A DNA stretch of 64,000 bases, from contig JAPDQB010000007.1 of NCBI GenBank assembly GCA_034506175.1, positions 62,001 through 126,000 of the forward strand, written 5' to 3'. This stretch comes from a candidate division KSB1 bacterium (GTDB taxonomy: Bacteria > Zhuqueibacterota > Zhuqueibacteria > Zhuqueibacterales > Zhuqueibacteraceae). The notes below the pieces were generated by a model. That model worked only from the letters and a program-made list of their open reading frames with translations. It was not told the DNA's origin and did no database searches. The position numbers were made by a program, and so were the translations under genes. This document shows positions 9,368 through 18,662 of the stretch, piece after piece. Position 1 is the first letter of the stretch, and each line of letters starts with the position of its first letter.

Positions 9368-10330
9368 CTATGATTTTGTCGAGACTAAACTGCACAAGCC
9401 ACGCTTGAAACCTCGCAGAGGCAGGAGCGAGCGTTGAGAAAGGGTTTTGATCAAAGCCACCCCAAAGTAGCCAAGCAAGGACCATTGATAAGCGACGCGA
9501 TACTTTATTTTCCGCCCCAGCGCACGATTAACAAGAAAATAATTGTGAATCTTGGCGGCAAGAAGGTTTTCTTCATCCGCCCTGGCCGGGAAAACTTTGT
9601 GATGGATGCCATGCGCCGCCATCACCCGATAGTTTTTGCACCCACTTTGTTTCAATCGTATGCTCAGGTAAACATCTTCTCCCAGGGAGTAACCGCCCCA
9701 ACGTTGCAAAGCTTTATTAAAATAAAAACTCAAATTCTCTTCAAGCATTTTCACCGGCAAAAACATGCAACACCCGGATAACCAGACAACCTCCAGCAAG
9801 GCGTCGCCCTCCTGCAAGGCATATTCGTGGAGCCAGGTATTCGCGCCGGAAGGCAGCACTTTCTTGACGGCGGCTTGATGCGGCAATAAAAAAATTTTTT
9901 TGATGAGGCCAAGCAGGGCGCCATCTTCAGCCCTTTTTGCCTCCAGGCCATATAAAAGCGTTTTAAAGTTCAGCTCGAAAGCAACGCGAGCAGGCATGCG
10001 AGAAGCGACAGCGCAGAGAATTTCAAAAGCCTTTTCATGCAGCTCAAAATCATCATCCAGAAAAAGTACATAATCGACCTCGTGAAGCTCCTCAAACGCC
10101 TGCATTCTTTGCGCCACCAATCCGCGCTCCCGCGCACGATGATAAATCAGATTTTTTACTGATGTTTTAAATGACTGGCAGAGTTGTTGGGTTTTATTGT
10201 CGTGACTTCCATCAACAACAATCACCTTGTCGGGTTTCAGAGTTTGCCGTAAATAACACTCCAACAATCGTTTGAGGTCCAGGGGCCGGTCGCAGGTGGG
10301 AACAGCCCACGCGGTGATTAGTCTCGACAT
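9368..10330 (-). CDS. Glycosyltransferase family 2
   Basis: A 320-aa GT-A glycosyltransferase: N-terminal strand with TCDRPLDLKRLLEC, nucleotide motif VIVVDGSHDN, and the DXD-type metal motif LFLDDDFE near residue 110. The C-terminal part carries LGEDVYLSIRL, equivalent to the catalytic ED motif of inverting GT2 enzymes. A short hydrophobic C-terminal stretch may associate with the membrane. It starts 7 nt after the GT4 stop codon and is the last gene of the leftward glycan operon. The sugar specificity is unknown. Confidence 0.88.
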   Translation of the reverse strand: MSRLITAWAVPTCDRPLDLKRLLECYLRQTLKPDKVIVVDGSHDNKTQQLCQSFKTSVKNLIYHRARERGLVAQRMQAFEELHEVDYVLFLDDDFELHEKAFEILCAVASRMPARVAFELNFKTLLYGLEAKRAEDGALLGLIKKIFLLPHQAAVKKVLPSGANTWLHEYALQEGDALLEVVWLSGCCMFLPVKMLEENLSFYFNKALQRWGGYSLGEDVYLSIRLKQSGCKNYRVMAAHGIHHKVFPARADEENLLAAKIHNYFLVNRALGRKIKYRVAYQWSLLGYFGVALIKTLSQRSLLPLRGFKRGLCSLVSTKS

Positions 10331-10337
10331 GTTTGAT

Positions 10338-11474
10338 TCATTTTACTGAGATCAGCTCATCGTAAACGGCGTCGTGCAGCGCCAGCATTTTTTGCTGATC
10401 AAAGTTGGCTTTAACAACGGCCCTGGCCTTGGCGGCAAGACGTTCTCGCAAGGTCATATCATCGAGCAACTCTTGCAAGCGCAGAGCCAGCGCCTCCACG
10501 TCATTGGGGGGCGCCAAAAGCCCGGTTTTTAAATCGTCAATTAATTCGGGAATGCCGCCGCTGCGCGCGGCGACAACGGGCAACCCCATCGCCATCGCCT
10601 CGAGCAGTGAAAGCGGCAGACCCTCGTTCAATGACGGCAAAACAAAAACATCCATTGCCGCCAGAAATGGCCGGGGGTCTGCTTGATGTCCGGCAAAGAT
10701 GACCGCCGAATCAAGCTGCAACTGCCGGCTCAAGGATTCCAATTCCGCACGACTGGGACCATCGCCGACAAGCAAAATTTTAAAATGAGCTCGGCGCCGG
10801 CGGCAAATCGCCAGCGCGCTCAATAAAATATGCTGCCCCTTTCCTTTTACCAATCTTGCGACTTCGCCGATCACTACGGCATCATTCAAACCGTAGCGCT
10901 GCCGCACTTCCCGGCGAAACTGCTGCCTGATTTCTTGTGGCAGCATAAAGCGCTCGATGTCGATGCCGTTTTTGATCAGGCAATTTTTTTTTATCGGCAG
11001 CAGTTGCGATTTTCTTTCGCGATGAATTTTTTCCGAGACGGCAATCACCCGATCACAAAAATGCACTGGCACAAGATGAAGCAGCCACAAGGCGAAGGAT
11101 TTCAACACCGATTCGTCACGATTGAAATAAGCCGAATGAAATGTTGACACGAGTTTAATGTTTCTGCAAAGCAGTTTGATGATTGGCGCCAGCGCGACGA
11201 GTCGCCGGCCGTTGAGATGAATGATTTGGATTTGCTTTTGATGAACGAGCCGGCTGATTTTAACCAGGAGCTGAGGAAAGCGCCTGTACGTCATCACAGC
11301 TTTTGTTATCACGACTTCCGGGGCATCACGCTGAAGATATTCCAGCATTTCAGCGGAGGGATGAAGCAGCAGATGCACGGTGTGGCGACGGACGAGATGC
11401 CGGATGATCTTGACAAGATAAATTCCCGAACCGCCGACATATTCTTCGGGGCTAACCAAGAGTATTCTCGCCAT
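10338..11474 (-). CDS. Glycosyltransferase family 4 (GT-B fold)
   Basis: A 378-aa GT-B transferase. The N-terminal domain begins MARILLVSPEEYVGGSG, with the glycine-rich donor loop of GT4 enzymes. The C-terminal domain has GEVARLVKGKGQ, the ADPRPFLAAMDVF region, and the retaining motif NEGLPLSLLEAMAMGLP with the E-x7-E pair. I chose the ATG at 11474. An upstream in-frame ATG at 11498 would add eight residues before the usual beta-strand start. The start overlaps the 3' end of the ligase/polymerase gene by 23 nt. Role: addition of a sugar to the lipid-linked repeat unit. Confidence 0.9.
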   Translation of the reverse strand: MARILLVSPEEYVGGSGIYLVKIIRHLVRRHTVHLLLHPSAEMLEYLQRDAPEVVITKAVMTYRRFPQLLVKISRLVHQKQIQIIHLNGRRLVALAPIIKLLCRNIKLVSTFHSAYFNRDESVLKSFALWLLHLVPVHFCDRVIAVSEKIHRERKSQLLPIKKNCLIKNGIDIERFMLPQEIRQQFRREVRQRYGLNDAVVIGEVARLVKGKGQHILLSALAICRRRRAHFKILLVGDGPSRAELESLSRQLQLDSAVIFAGHQADPRPFLAAMDVFVLPSLNEGLPLSLLEAMAMGLPVVAARSGGIPELIDDLKTGLLAPPNDVEALALRLQELLDDMTLRERLAAKARAVVKANFDQQKMLALHDAVYDELISVK

Positions 11475-12876
11475 CGTTAAAAACCAACCTCTCTTCACAT
11501 GCCCACGTTGAGACCACCAATGCCAGAGACAAAATTATCCAAAATGGCGGATCAAAAAGTTGATCGAGAAACAAGCTCAAAAGCAAAAAGGCCAGTATGG
11601 AGACGAACAGGCCAAACAATAAGGTTTTCCAGTATGAGGGGATATTGGCTTGCAGGCCGTTATGGAAATGCCGGAGCAAGCTGGCGATGAAAATCAGCCC
11701 GGCGCCAAATCCGATGACGCCGGTTTCAGCCAACATCCGCAGTGGGGTGCTGTGGGCCGAACGTGCTTGTCCGGTTGAAAAGTTGCCTCGTTGATAATCA
11801 TTAAAAACCATTTCAAATGTTCCAAAACCGACGCCGATCACGGGATGAGCCGTGATCATGCGTGTGGCCACTTCAAGAATGGTCAAACGCTGCTCAAATG
11901 ATCTGTCTCTGCCGCTGAAGGCGGATTGCACGCGGTGCACCAGGGCAATAACATCGACGGTTTTGCGGCCGGTTTCCGTAAAAACGGCCCATCCAATGAG
12001 TGCGACGAAAACCGCAAGCAGGCTGAGACTGAACAATTTTTTCACGCCCCTCAATTTTCGGAACATGTAGAAGGTGTAAATGAGCAAAATAAAAAATAGC
12101 GCCACCATCGCCGAGCGGGAAACCGTCAGCACAATCGAAAAAAACAAGCCGGCAAGGGCCGCTAAAAACAGCAATTTTTGCCAGCGCTTTTTTTCCGCCA
12201 AGAATAACGCGTAAGCCAACGGCACGGCCAAGATTAAATACGAGGCGTAATAATTCACTTCCGGAAACAAGCCGAATTGAATGCGGCCGATAAAAGCGCT
12301 GAACAGGGGGCGATTGGCGTACGCGTCGTAGATGCCGTACAGGCCGATGAGAACGGTTTCGATGACGAAGACGAAGAGAATCATTCGGACCAGCCTGACG
12401 CTGCGCTGCTGCCAGACGGCATCATAAAGCGCCCAGGCCAGCATGATCGGATACAAGAAGCGCAAAAAGCCGAGCAGGCTCGCTCCATAATGTTTTGTGT
12501 TCAACACGCTCGGAATGAAGGCGACGAGCATGATGGCGGTCCAGCCGAGAACCGGAACTCGATCAAAGCGCAGGCCTTCATAAAATTTACGCAAGATGAA
12601 AAGCAAAATAAAAAAAACGGCGTAGAGATCAAAAAGGCCAAAGCCCGACAGCTCGAAGCCGAGGCCGCTGTAAACCAGCGGCATGAGCACAATCAACCCC
12701 CACAGCCGGAGGCGAGGATGGATGATGGCCACTAGAAACGCTATGCCGGCAAAAATCCTCAGGACGTTGCCTTCTTTGAAAATTGCCATGAGTGCCAAAC
12801 CCAAGGCGGCGAAGAGCAACGGGATGGCATGGATAAACAGGGAGGGTCGAGCAAGTATTGGAGCGGTTTTTATCAT
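11452..12876 (-). CDS. O-antigen ligase/polymerase family membrane protein (WaaL/Wzy type)
   Basis: A 474-aa membrane protein with about 10-12 helices. The large periplasmic loop has the Wzy_C signature HPVIGVGFGTFE followed by a conserved His region (ARSAHSTPLRMLAETG), typical of O-antigen ligases and Wzy polymerases. It either polymerises the lipid-linked repeat or ligates it to an acceptor; sequence alone does not decide. The ATG at 12876 overlaps the flippase stop codon by 4 nt (12873-12876), which fixes this start over a longer upstream frame lying within the flippase gene. Confidence 0.88.
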   Translation of the reverse strand: MIKTAPILARPSLFIHAIPLLFAALGLALMAIFKEGNVLRIFAGIAFLVAIIHPRLRLWGLIVLMPLVYSGLGFELSGFGLFDLYAVFFILLFILRKFYEGLRFDRVPVLGWTAIMLVAFIPSVLNTKHYGASLLGFLRFLYPIMLAWALYDAVWQQRSVRLVRMILFVFVIETVLIGLYGIYDAYANRPLFSAFIGRIQFGLFPEVNYYASYLILAVPLAYALFLAEKKRWQKLLFLAALAGLFFSIVLTVSRSAMVALFFILLIYTFYMFRKLRGVKKLFSLSLLAVFVALIGWAVFTETGRKTVDVIALVHRVQSAFSGRDRSFEQRLTILEVATRMITAHPVIGVGFGTFEMVFNDYQRGNFSTGQARSAHSTPLRMLAETGVIGFGAGLIFIASLLRHFHNGLQANIPSYWKTLLFGLFVSILAFLLLSLFLDQLFDPPFWIILSLALVVSTWACEERLVFNDGENTLG

Positions 12877-14336
12877 AGCAATTCCATTCGCAAGCGCGAC
12901 CAATAGCCGTGGCGCTGCATGAACCAAAACCACAGGATGCCGTAACTGATGACAAAAAACAGCCATTGCCGCAGCGACCAAATCAGGCTCTGCTGAAAAG
13001 CGCCTTCGAGCGGATAGGGAAACCGTTTAAACAAAATCAGCAGAATCGCGATGCTGAAGAAAAACGGCGCATAAAGTTTCAGCATGATTTTAACCAGAGC
13101 TGAAGGCGGATATTCCGCTGTTTTATAACAGACCAACAATAACAGCGTGGCAAAAAGAAAAAAGCCGGCTGCGGTCACGATGGCGACGGTGATGATCGTG
13201 GGCGCGATTTTCAATCCCGCCAGAAAGCTCGAGGCAGCGATTAGAATCACAACGGCTTCGATGATGATGAAGCGGCGATTATTTTCCGTGGCGACCAGGA
13301 AGCTGGTGGGCAATTGAACAATCGTGAAAAAGTAAGCTCCCGGCAGCAGGATCAAAACCGCCGGAATCGCTTCGGCGTACGCCGGCAAAAACCCCGTGAT
13401 GACGGCAGGCGCGGCAAGAAAAACAGTGGTGACGAGAAGCGGCGCCAAATAGATTGTCATCGTGAGAATCTTTGAGAAAAACGGCGTGACCTCTTTCACG
13501 TCGCCGTGACGGCCAAATTGTTCGCTCAGTCGCGGATAAATGACAAAGCCGACGGCCTGCACGGCGTTGAACGGAACGGCAACCAATAAAGCCGCCAAGC
13601 CATACAAGCCGAGGTCGTGTGATGACAACGCCATTGCGGCTGCCAATCTATCCAAATTCGTGAGCAGAATAAATAACAAGCCGTTGATGAATAGCGGCAG
13701 GCTCATGGGCACAAGTGTTTTGAGCGTTTGCCAGTGCCAGCGCGGGCGATAAGCCGCGCGATATCGCCAACTCAGGTAAATCGCCATCAGCAAGGCGCTG
13801 GCGGCCATTCCGATCAGCGCGCCCGGCAGCGCAAAGAAGATGACGCCGGCAATTAATAACAAGGTGCGCAACAACTCGGAAGACGATTCGATTTTGCTGG
13901 TGAGAACAAATTCGTGATGGGCGCGCATGATCATGTAATAAAAACGATTGACCTGATCCGCGATTATGATGCTGCCGGCGATCAAAAAAATTATTTTTGC
14001 GCCGTCGCTTCTCCCGCTGGTGACGGCGACAAAGATGACCAGAAGGAAAAATGCAATGACGGAAAAAAGCAGAACGCCGCCCAAAATGTTGTTGGCCAGT
14101 TCGGCGGTCGTCTCGCCGCGGCCGCGGCGAAAGGGAATTTCCTTGTCGCCGAGGTGGCGCAAACCGCAATGAACCTGATCGCCGTAAATTAAAACCAGCA
14201 TGATAATCACCCAGACGCCGTATTCAGCCGGGCTGAGGAATTTGGCGATGAGGACGTTGCGCGCGAATCCCAGGCCCAAAATGAGATAACGGCTCGCGGA
14301 AAAGAAAGAACTGTCTTTAAGCAGTTGGCGCAGCAT
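12873..14336 (-). CDS. Wzx-like lipid-linked oligosaccharide flippase
   Basis: A 487-aa protein with about 12-14 membrane helices. The N-terminus (SSFFSASRYLILGLGFARN, then LSPAEYGVW) matches the polysaccharide biosynthesis/MOP-superfamily flippase pattern. Such proteins move undecaprenyl-linked glycan units to the periplasmic face. It sits between the chain-length regulator and the ligase/polymerase, as expected for a Wzx/Wzy-type pathway, and is coupled to the latter by an ATGA overlap. A 128-nt spacer separates it from the Wzz-like gene upstream. Confidence 0.9.
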   Translation of the reverse strand: MLRQLLKDSSFFSASRYLILGLGFARNVLIAKFLSPAEYGVWVIIMLVLIYGDQVHCGLRHLGDKEIPFRRGRGETTAELANNILGGVLLFSVIAFFLLVIFVAVTSGRSDGAKIIFLIAGSIIIADQVNRFYYMIMRAHHEFVLTSKIESSSELLRTLLLIAGVIFFALPGALIGMAASALLMAIYLSWRYRAAYRPRWHWQTLKTLVPMSLPLFINGLLFILLTNLDRLAAAMALSSHDLGLYGLAALLVAVPFNAVQAVGFVIYPRLSEQFGRHGDVKEVTPFFSKILTMTIYLAPLLVTTVFLAAPAVITGFLPAYAEAIPAVLILLPGAYFFTIVQLPTSFLVATENNRRFIIIEAVVILIAASSFLAGLKIAPTIITVAIVTAAGFFLFATLLLLVCYKTAEYPPSALVKIMLKLYAPFFFSIAILLILFKRFPYPLEGAFQQSLIWSLRQWLFFVISYGILWFWFMQRHGYWSRLRMELL

Positions 14337-14464
14337 GCTCGGCCCAATTGGTTCCGTAAAGACGTTTGAGCGCGACGCCGAGACGCCGGCCGCCCATCAA
14401 TCCCGCCAGCAAATCGAAAACCGGGATGATCACGCTGATTTTGGGCGAATGTGGCGGCATGATG

Positions 14465-15625
14465 TCAACGCGAACTTGATTTGGCCGGCCGAGTTCCCGG
14501 TATCAAGCGGCGAAATTCTCTCCAAAGGTTTTGCAGTTTTTCGTATTCGGCATGGTTTTCCTGTTTTAGCTTGGTGATATATTCGGCGAGGAAAACGACG
14601 GCGATGCTGATGATGAAAGCCAGCGCCGCAAAGATGAGGGTGATGATCGATTTTCTCGGCCAAATATGCCGCTCCGGCGCGACGGCTTGGTCGAGCACCA
14701 AAAGCGTCGGCGTATCGCGTTTTTCTTCGAACTTGGCTTGTTCCCACAACGGGACGATGACTTCGTGAATGCGATTTTGAATCACGTATTCACGATAAAG
14801 CCGCGCGTATTCCATGCCGAGGTCCGGAACATCTTTGAGCTTGGCGGAAAGCGCCTCAAGCTCGTTGCGCGTTGATTGCAGAATGGGATTGTCGCGCGCC
14901 AGCGAGCGCTCCAGCAAATTGAGCTGAATTTCTTTTTTGGTTTTTTCGGCATAAAGCTGGCCGATGGCGGAAATCGAGGCCTGCTGCTCTTGCGGCATCA
15001 TGATGATGCCGTGATGTTCCTGGAATTTCTTGATCGCTTCCTCCGCTGCCGTTAAATCCGCGCGATTTTTCTCAATGCGGCGCTCGATAAATTCGCGATT
15101 GCTGCGCGTTTCACGAGTGGTGAGCTCGATATTGAGCTGCTGCAAAAGCTCGACGAGATAATTGGCCATTTCGGCGGCGCGCTGCGGGTCACGATCGGTT
15201 ACGCCGATGCTCAACGAGCCTTCTTCTTCGATCTTGAAGGTGAGATGCTGTTTGAGCGCTTTGACGGCTTTTTCCATCGATGGCTTGTTGATCTCATAAA
15301 CCTTGATGAGATCGAAGCGCTGCACCACGCGTTCCAGCGCGGTGCGGCTTTTTAAAATGGTGATGTAATTATAGAAATCCGCTCCCGCCCCGCCGCCCAA
15401 CGACACGCCGGGCAGATTGCGGAGCAGCGAGGAAACTTCAGGGAAGCCACCGAATAATCCTTTTTGCTTGGGAGGCAGAATCGAGGTGCTGGCGTAATAT
15501 TCTTTGGGCAATAAAAAGCTGATTAACAAAGCGACGACGGCAACGATGAAGACGTTGAGGAAAATGAATTTTCGCCATTTAAGCAAAGTCTGCAGGTAAT
15601 CCCAAAAGTTGATTGGTTGCGGCAT
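14465..15625 (-). CDS. Wzz-type polysaccharide chain-length determinant / co-polymerase
   Basis: A 386-aa protein with a cytoplasmic N-terminus (INFWDYLQTLLKWRK), TM1 around residues 20-41, a long periplasmic coiled-coil domain (Wzz domain with the NREFIERRI segment), and TM2 near residues 330-352 preceded by a Pro-rich PERHIWPRK region. No C-terminal tyrosine kinase domain is present, so this is PCP1/PCP2a-like. It sets glycan chain length with the polymerase and works with the Wza-like exporter, whose stop codon is 11 nt upstream. Confidence 0.9.
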   Translation of the reverse strand: MPQPINFWDYLQTLLKWRKFIFLNVFIVAVVALLISFLLPKEYYASTSILPPKQKGLFGGFPEVSSLLRNLPGVSLGGGAGADFYNYITILKSRTALERVVQRFDLIKVYEINKPSMEKAVKALKQHLTFKIEEEGSLSIGVTDRDPQRAAEMANYLVELLQQLNIELTTRETRSNREFIERRIEKNRADLTAAEEAIKKFQEHHGIIMMPQEQQASISAIGQLYAEKTKKEIQLNLLERSLARDNPILQSTRNELEALSAKLKDVPDLGMEYARLYREYVIQNRIHEVIVPLWEQAKFEEKRDTPTLLVLDQAVAPERHIWPRKSIITLIFAALAFIISIAVVFLAEYITKLKQENHAEYEKLQNLWREFRRLIPGTRPAKSSSR

Positions 15626-15636
15626 AGTCTTGATGA

Positions 15637-17418
15637 TTATTTTGTCACTTGCCGGTAGAGCAGATAAACGGTTGCCAAACTGGCCGTGGTTTGCAAAATA
15701 TCCCGGACGGCGTTAAAGTATGTCGAGGCCGGGCGCGGCATTTTGCGCGACACAAAAATCTGATCGCCGGGTTCCAGCTTGGCCTCCCCGGGTTTCAGCC
15801 AGGCGTTGGTCTCGCGCTTCAAGATGCGCACCTTGTTGTGATCGGCGGTGGCGCTGAAACCGCCGGCCTTTTCGATGTAATAGCGCGTTTCCATTCCCTC
15901 CACAAAGGTGACATAACCGGGGTTGATCACCTGGCCAAAGACATTGATGGTTTGGCGCAGCGTCGGCACGTAAATCTCATCGCCATCCCAAACTTCGACG
16001 TCGGCGGCTTTGTCATGATGATTGAACAGCCGGGCAAAATCGACGGCGACGAAACCGCGCTTGAGCGCCGCTTCATAGTTGAAGTAATCGCGGTCTTCAG
16101 TTTTGAGATCGGTCAGCCGCATTTCGAGCAGGCGCGCGTAATCGGGATTCTTGAGCTGCGCATCCGGATTTTTGTACGTCCGAATGACTTTGGATTCTGC
16201 AATCGAGGCATCGGCATTGAAACCGCCGGCGCGTTCGATCATTTCGGAAAGCATGTTGCGTTCATGAACGAGGGCGTACTCGCCGGGCCGCGCCACGGCG
16301 CCGGAGATGCGAATCATGCGCTCCTTTCGCAATTCCGGATTTTCGCGAATAAAAACGCGGTCGTTGCGCTGCAAGGCCATGTCTGGCGTGTGGCCATTTT
16401 GCCCGGCTTTAAGATTGAAATGAATGATTTCCTGCTGGCGGCCATCCGGCAAAAAGCGGACGATCTCAACGTGTTCGAGATTCGCCAGCGCTGTCGGGCC
16501 TTGCGCCATGCGCAGCAAAGCTTGCAAGCTGTCGCCGGGGTGAAATTCAAAAACGCCCGGCTGACGCACGCCGCCGTAAATGCCCACACTGTTGCCGGGC
16601 AAATTTTCCGCCGGCACGAAAATCACATCGCCGTCGCGGAGATACGGATTATAACGCGTGTCGCCGGTTGTCTGATATCGCACGAGATCAATATTGATTG
16701 TATCGCTTTTGACGCGAAACAATTTAATGTTACGCCGTGAGATGGGCAGTGGCGATTTTGTCGCGGGCTTGAAAGAAACAGCCGGCGTTTCCGCAGTGGC
16801 GTTCACATCGGATTCGTTGCGATTGGCAAGGCCTACGACGTAGTCAACACGGTCAACCGGCGTGACGGTGTAAGCGCCGGGATTGGTCACGGCGCCAACC
16901 ACTGAAACTTTAAAAGTCCGCAGGGCCAGCAAATGCACGCCGACCTCGGCGGTTTTGTAACGTTTTCGCATGACGTTGCGAACATCTTTTTTCACCTCCA
17001 GCAGCGTCGAGCCGGCAACGGTAACTTCGCCGACCAGCGGAATCACAAATGTTCCTTCCGGCGTGACGGCTGCCGTATGCGAAAACGGCGCCACGCCGCC
17101 GATAGTGACAGCCAATACATCCGAAGGCCCGACGATATATTCCGCCGGATCAATCGGCCCCTCGAGGGGAAAGGTTCCTGGAATTTGCGTGAGCAATTTG
17201 GCCGGATCTTGTGATCCGGCGTTGGAGCGAGGGGAGTTTTTCTTGTCTTGTTGACGAGCCTGTTGTTGATAAAAATCCTGCAACAGGTCGAATGTCTCAA
17301 AAGAGCCCGGATTCAAATAACGGTTGGGTTCGGCATTTTTTTCTTTTGGGGTTTGGGCGAAAGACGGCTGAACCAAAGGAGAAAAGATGACGATACTGAC
17401 AACGATAAACTTCCGCAT
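15637..17418 (-). CDS. Wza-like outer-membrane polysaccharide export protein with multiple SLBB domains
   Basis: A 593-aa secreted protein. It has a signal peptide ending at about A21 (VQPSFA), then a Poly_export domain starting around EYIVGPSDVLAVTIGG. Several SLBB repeats follow, each seen as a V-x-GxVxxPGxY pattern: VVGAVTNPGAY, IYGGVRQPGVF, ISGAVARPGEY and VFGQVINPGYV. A C-terminal hydrophobic stretch ends the protein. The family forms the periplasmic/outer-membrane channel for polysaccharide export. It is the first gene of the leftward operon, and a ribosome-binding site (CAGGAG) lies about 10 nt before its ATG. Its SLBB content is higher than in E. coli Wza, as is common in non-proteobacterial exporters. 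Confidence 0.92.
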   Translation of the reverse strand: MRKFIVVSIVIFSPLVQPSFAQTPKEKNAEPNRYLNPGSFETFDLLQDFYQQQARQQDKKNSPRSNAGSQDPAKLLTQIPGTFPLEGPIDPAEYIVGPSDVLAVTIGGVAPFSHTAAVTPEGTFVIPLVGEVTVAGSTLLEVKKDVRNVMRKRYKTAEVGVHLLALRTFKVSVVGAVTNPGAYTVTPVDRVDYVVGLANRNESDVNATAETPAVSFKPATKSPLPISRRNIKLFRVKSDTINIDLVRYQTTGDTRYNPYLRDGDVIFVPAENLPGNSVGIYGGVRQPGVFEFHPGDSLQALLRMAQGPTALANLEHVEIVRFLPDGRQQEIIHFNLKAGQNGHTPDMALQRNDRVFIRENPELRKERMIRISGAVARPGEYALVHERNMLSEMIERAGGFNADASIAESKVIRTYKNPDAQLKNPDYARLLEMRLTDLKTEDRDYFNYEAALKRGFVAVDFARLFNHHDKAADVEVWDGDEIYVPTLRQTINVFGQVINPGYVTFVEGMETRYYIEKAGGFSATADHNKVRILKRETNAWLKPGEAKLEPGDQIFVSRKMPRPASTYFNAVRDILQTTASLATVYLLYRQVTK

Positions 17419-17585
17419 AAACTATAACTCCTGACCACCTCGATTTTGATTTTCCCGGAAAGCGACGGAAATCGGGGTTGGTTTGGTGGAATTGCAAAAC
17501 AAGTGTAAACACGACAATTTTCAATACGAGTTTTAATATAACCAGTCACAAATAGAATCGCAATAAAAATCTTTGCGAAAAGTTG

Positions 17586-17614
17586 TTGCAAATCGCAGTC
17601 TGATTCGTTATTTT
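17586..17614 (+). promoter_or_regulatory. Possible sigma-70-type promoter for the ATP-grasp gene
   Basis: TTGCAA at 17586-17591, a 17-nt spacer, and TATTTT at 17609-17614, about 30 nt before the GTG start. This matches the TTGACN-N17-TATNTT form seen upstream of the tRNA and proS genes, though the -35 is weaker. Confidence 0.4.
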
Positions 17615-17645
17615 AAAATCCGGACATCAATTCTAAGGACGAATC

Positions 17646-18662
17646 GTGACCGACGCTGCAACAGACGTCTTGAAAAGAGCCGGGGATTTCCAGGACATTC
17701 TTACAGAAGAACCAACGAGCAGAACAGACGTTCATCGTGTCGACCTCGGCATTGCGTGGGAGTGGGAGTACGATGCCGAATTTGTCGGCAAGCTTGAACG
17801 CGCTTGCAAAGGATGCGGGCTTTCAGTCTGTATTGTCAACCCAACCAACGTTGCCAACCTCACCGCCAGATATTTCAACGAAAAAATTTTTTTTCGCTAC
17901 TACCTTGACCGCGGTTCCGACGCGCGCCGGGAGTTTGAGCGGCTCGCCCAGCTTGTTGCCTCCGGAGAGACGCACATCATCAACCATTATCGTTATTTGA
18001 GGCACTGCCTCGACAAGGCCACGATGCATCTCGAGTTTCTCACCGCCGGTTTGAATGTGCCGTATACGATCATTCTCTCGCCTTACAAAACCGAGCCGGA
18101 AATCAAAATTACAGATTTGGCGCGACTGGGCCGGTCGTTTATCATTAAGCCAGCCGTGGGCGGCGGCGGCGCTGGCGTGGTCGTCGGCGCCGAAACCTTG
18201 GCCGATGTTTTGAAAGCGCGGCAGAGCCAACATGATCAAAAATTCCTTTTGCAGGAAAAAATTGAGCCGGCAATCTTGGGCGGTGAGCGCGCCTGGTTCC
18301 GCGTTTACTACGTGCTCGGACAAACATTTTTGACCTGGTGGAATGATATTACCCATGTATACAGACGAGTAGAGCCTACCGAAGAGATTGGATTCTATCT
18401 TTCACCGATGAGGACAATCATAAAGAAAATTGCTCAAGTGTCCCGTTTGGATTTCTTCTCGGCAGAGATCGCCCTCACGGCGAATGGCCGGTTTGTTGTG
18501 GTTGATTATGTCAACGACATTTGCGATATGCGGTTGCAATCCCGGCATCCCGATGGGGTACCGGACCGTGTGATTGATGAAATCGTCGCGGCCATCACTA
18601 ATTTTGTCATGTCGGGCCGATTTTATGGGACATTGGACGAAAGAAATCCCGCAGCAATTTGA
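17646..18662 (+). CDS. ATP-grasp domain protein of unknown substrate
   Basis: A 338-aa cytoplasmic protein. The central part (about residues 125-310) shows an ATP-grasp layout: the beta-strand lysine RSFIIKPAVGGGGAGV, a glycine-rich loop, the second nucleotide segment FLLQEKIEP, and an acidic metal-binding end (FFSAEIALTANGRFVVVDYVN). ATP-grasp enzymes ligate a carboxylate to an amine or thiol via acyl phosphate. The substrate here is unknown. The start is GTG at 17646 with AAGGA a few nt upstream. It is divergent from wza with a 227-bp intergenic region, so it may or may not belong to the glycan locus. Confidence 0.78.
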   Translation: MTDAATDVLKRAGDFQDILTEEPTSRTDVHRVDLGIAWEWEYDAEFVGKLERACKGCGLSVCIVNPTNVANLTARYFNEKIFFRYYLDRGSDARREFERLAQLVASGETHIINHYRYLRHCLDKATMHLEFLTAGLNVPYTIILSPYKTEPEIKITDLARLGRSFIIKPAVGGGGAGVVVGAETLADVLKARQSQHDQKFLLQEKIEPAILGGERAWFRVYYVLGQTFLTWWNDITHVYRRVEPTEEIGFYLSPMRTIIKKIAQVSRLDFFSAEIALTANGRFVVVDYVNDICDMRLQSRHPDGVPDRVIDEIVAAITNFVMSGRFYGTLDERNPAAI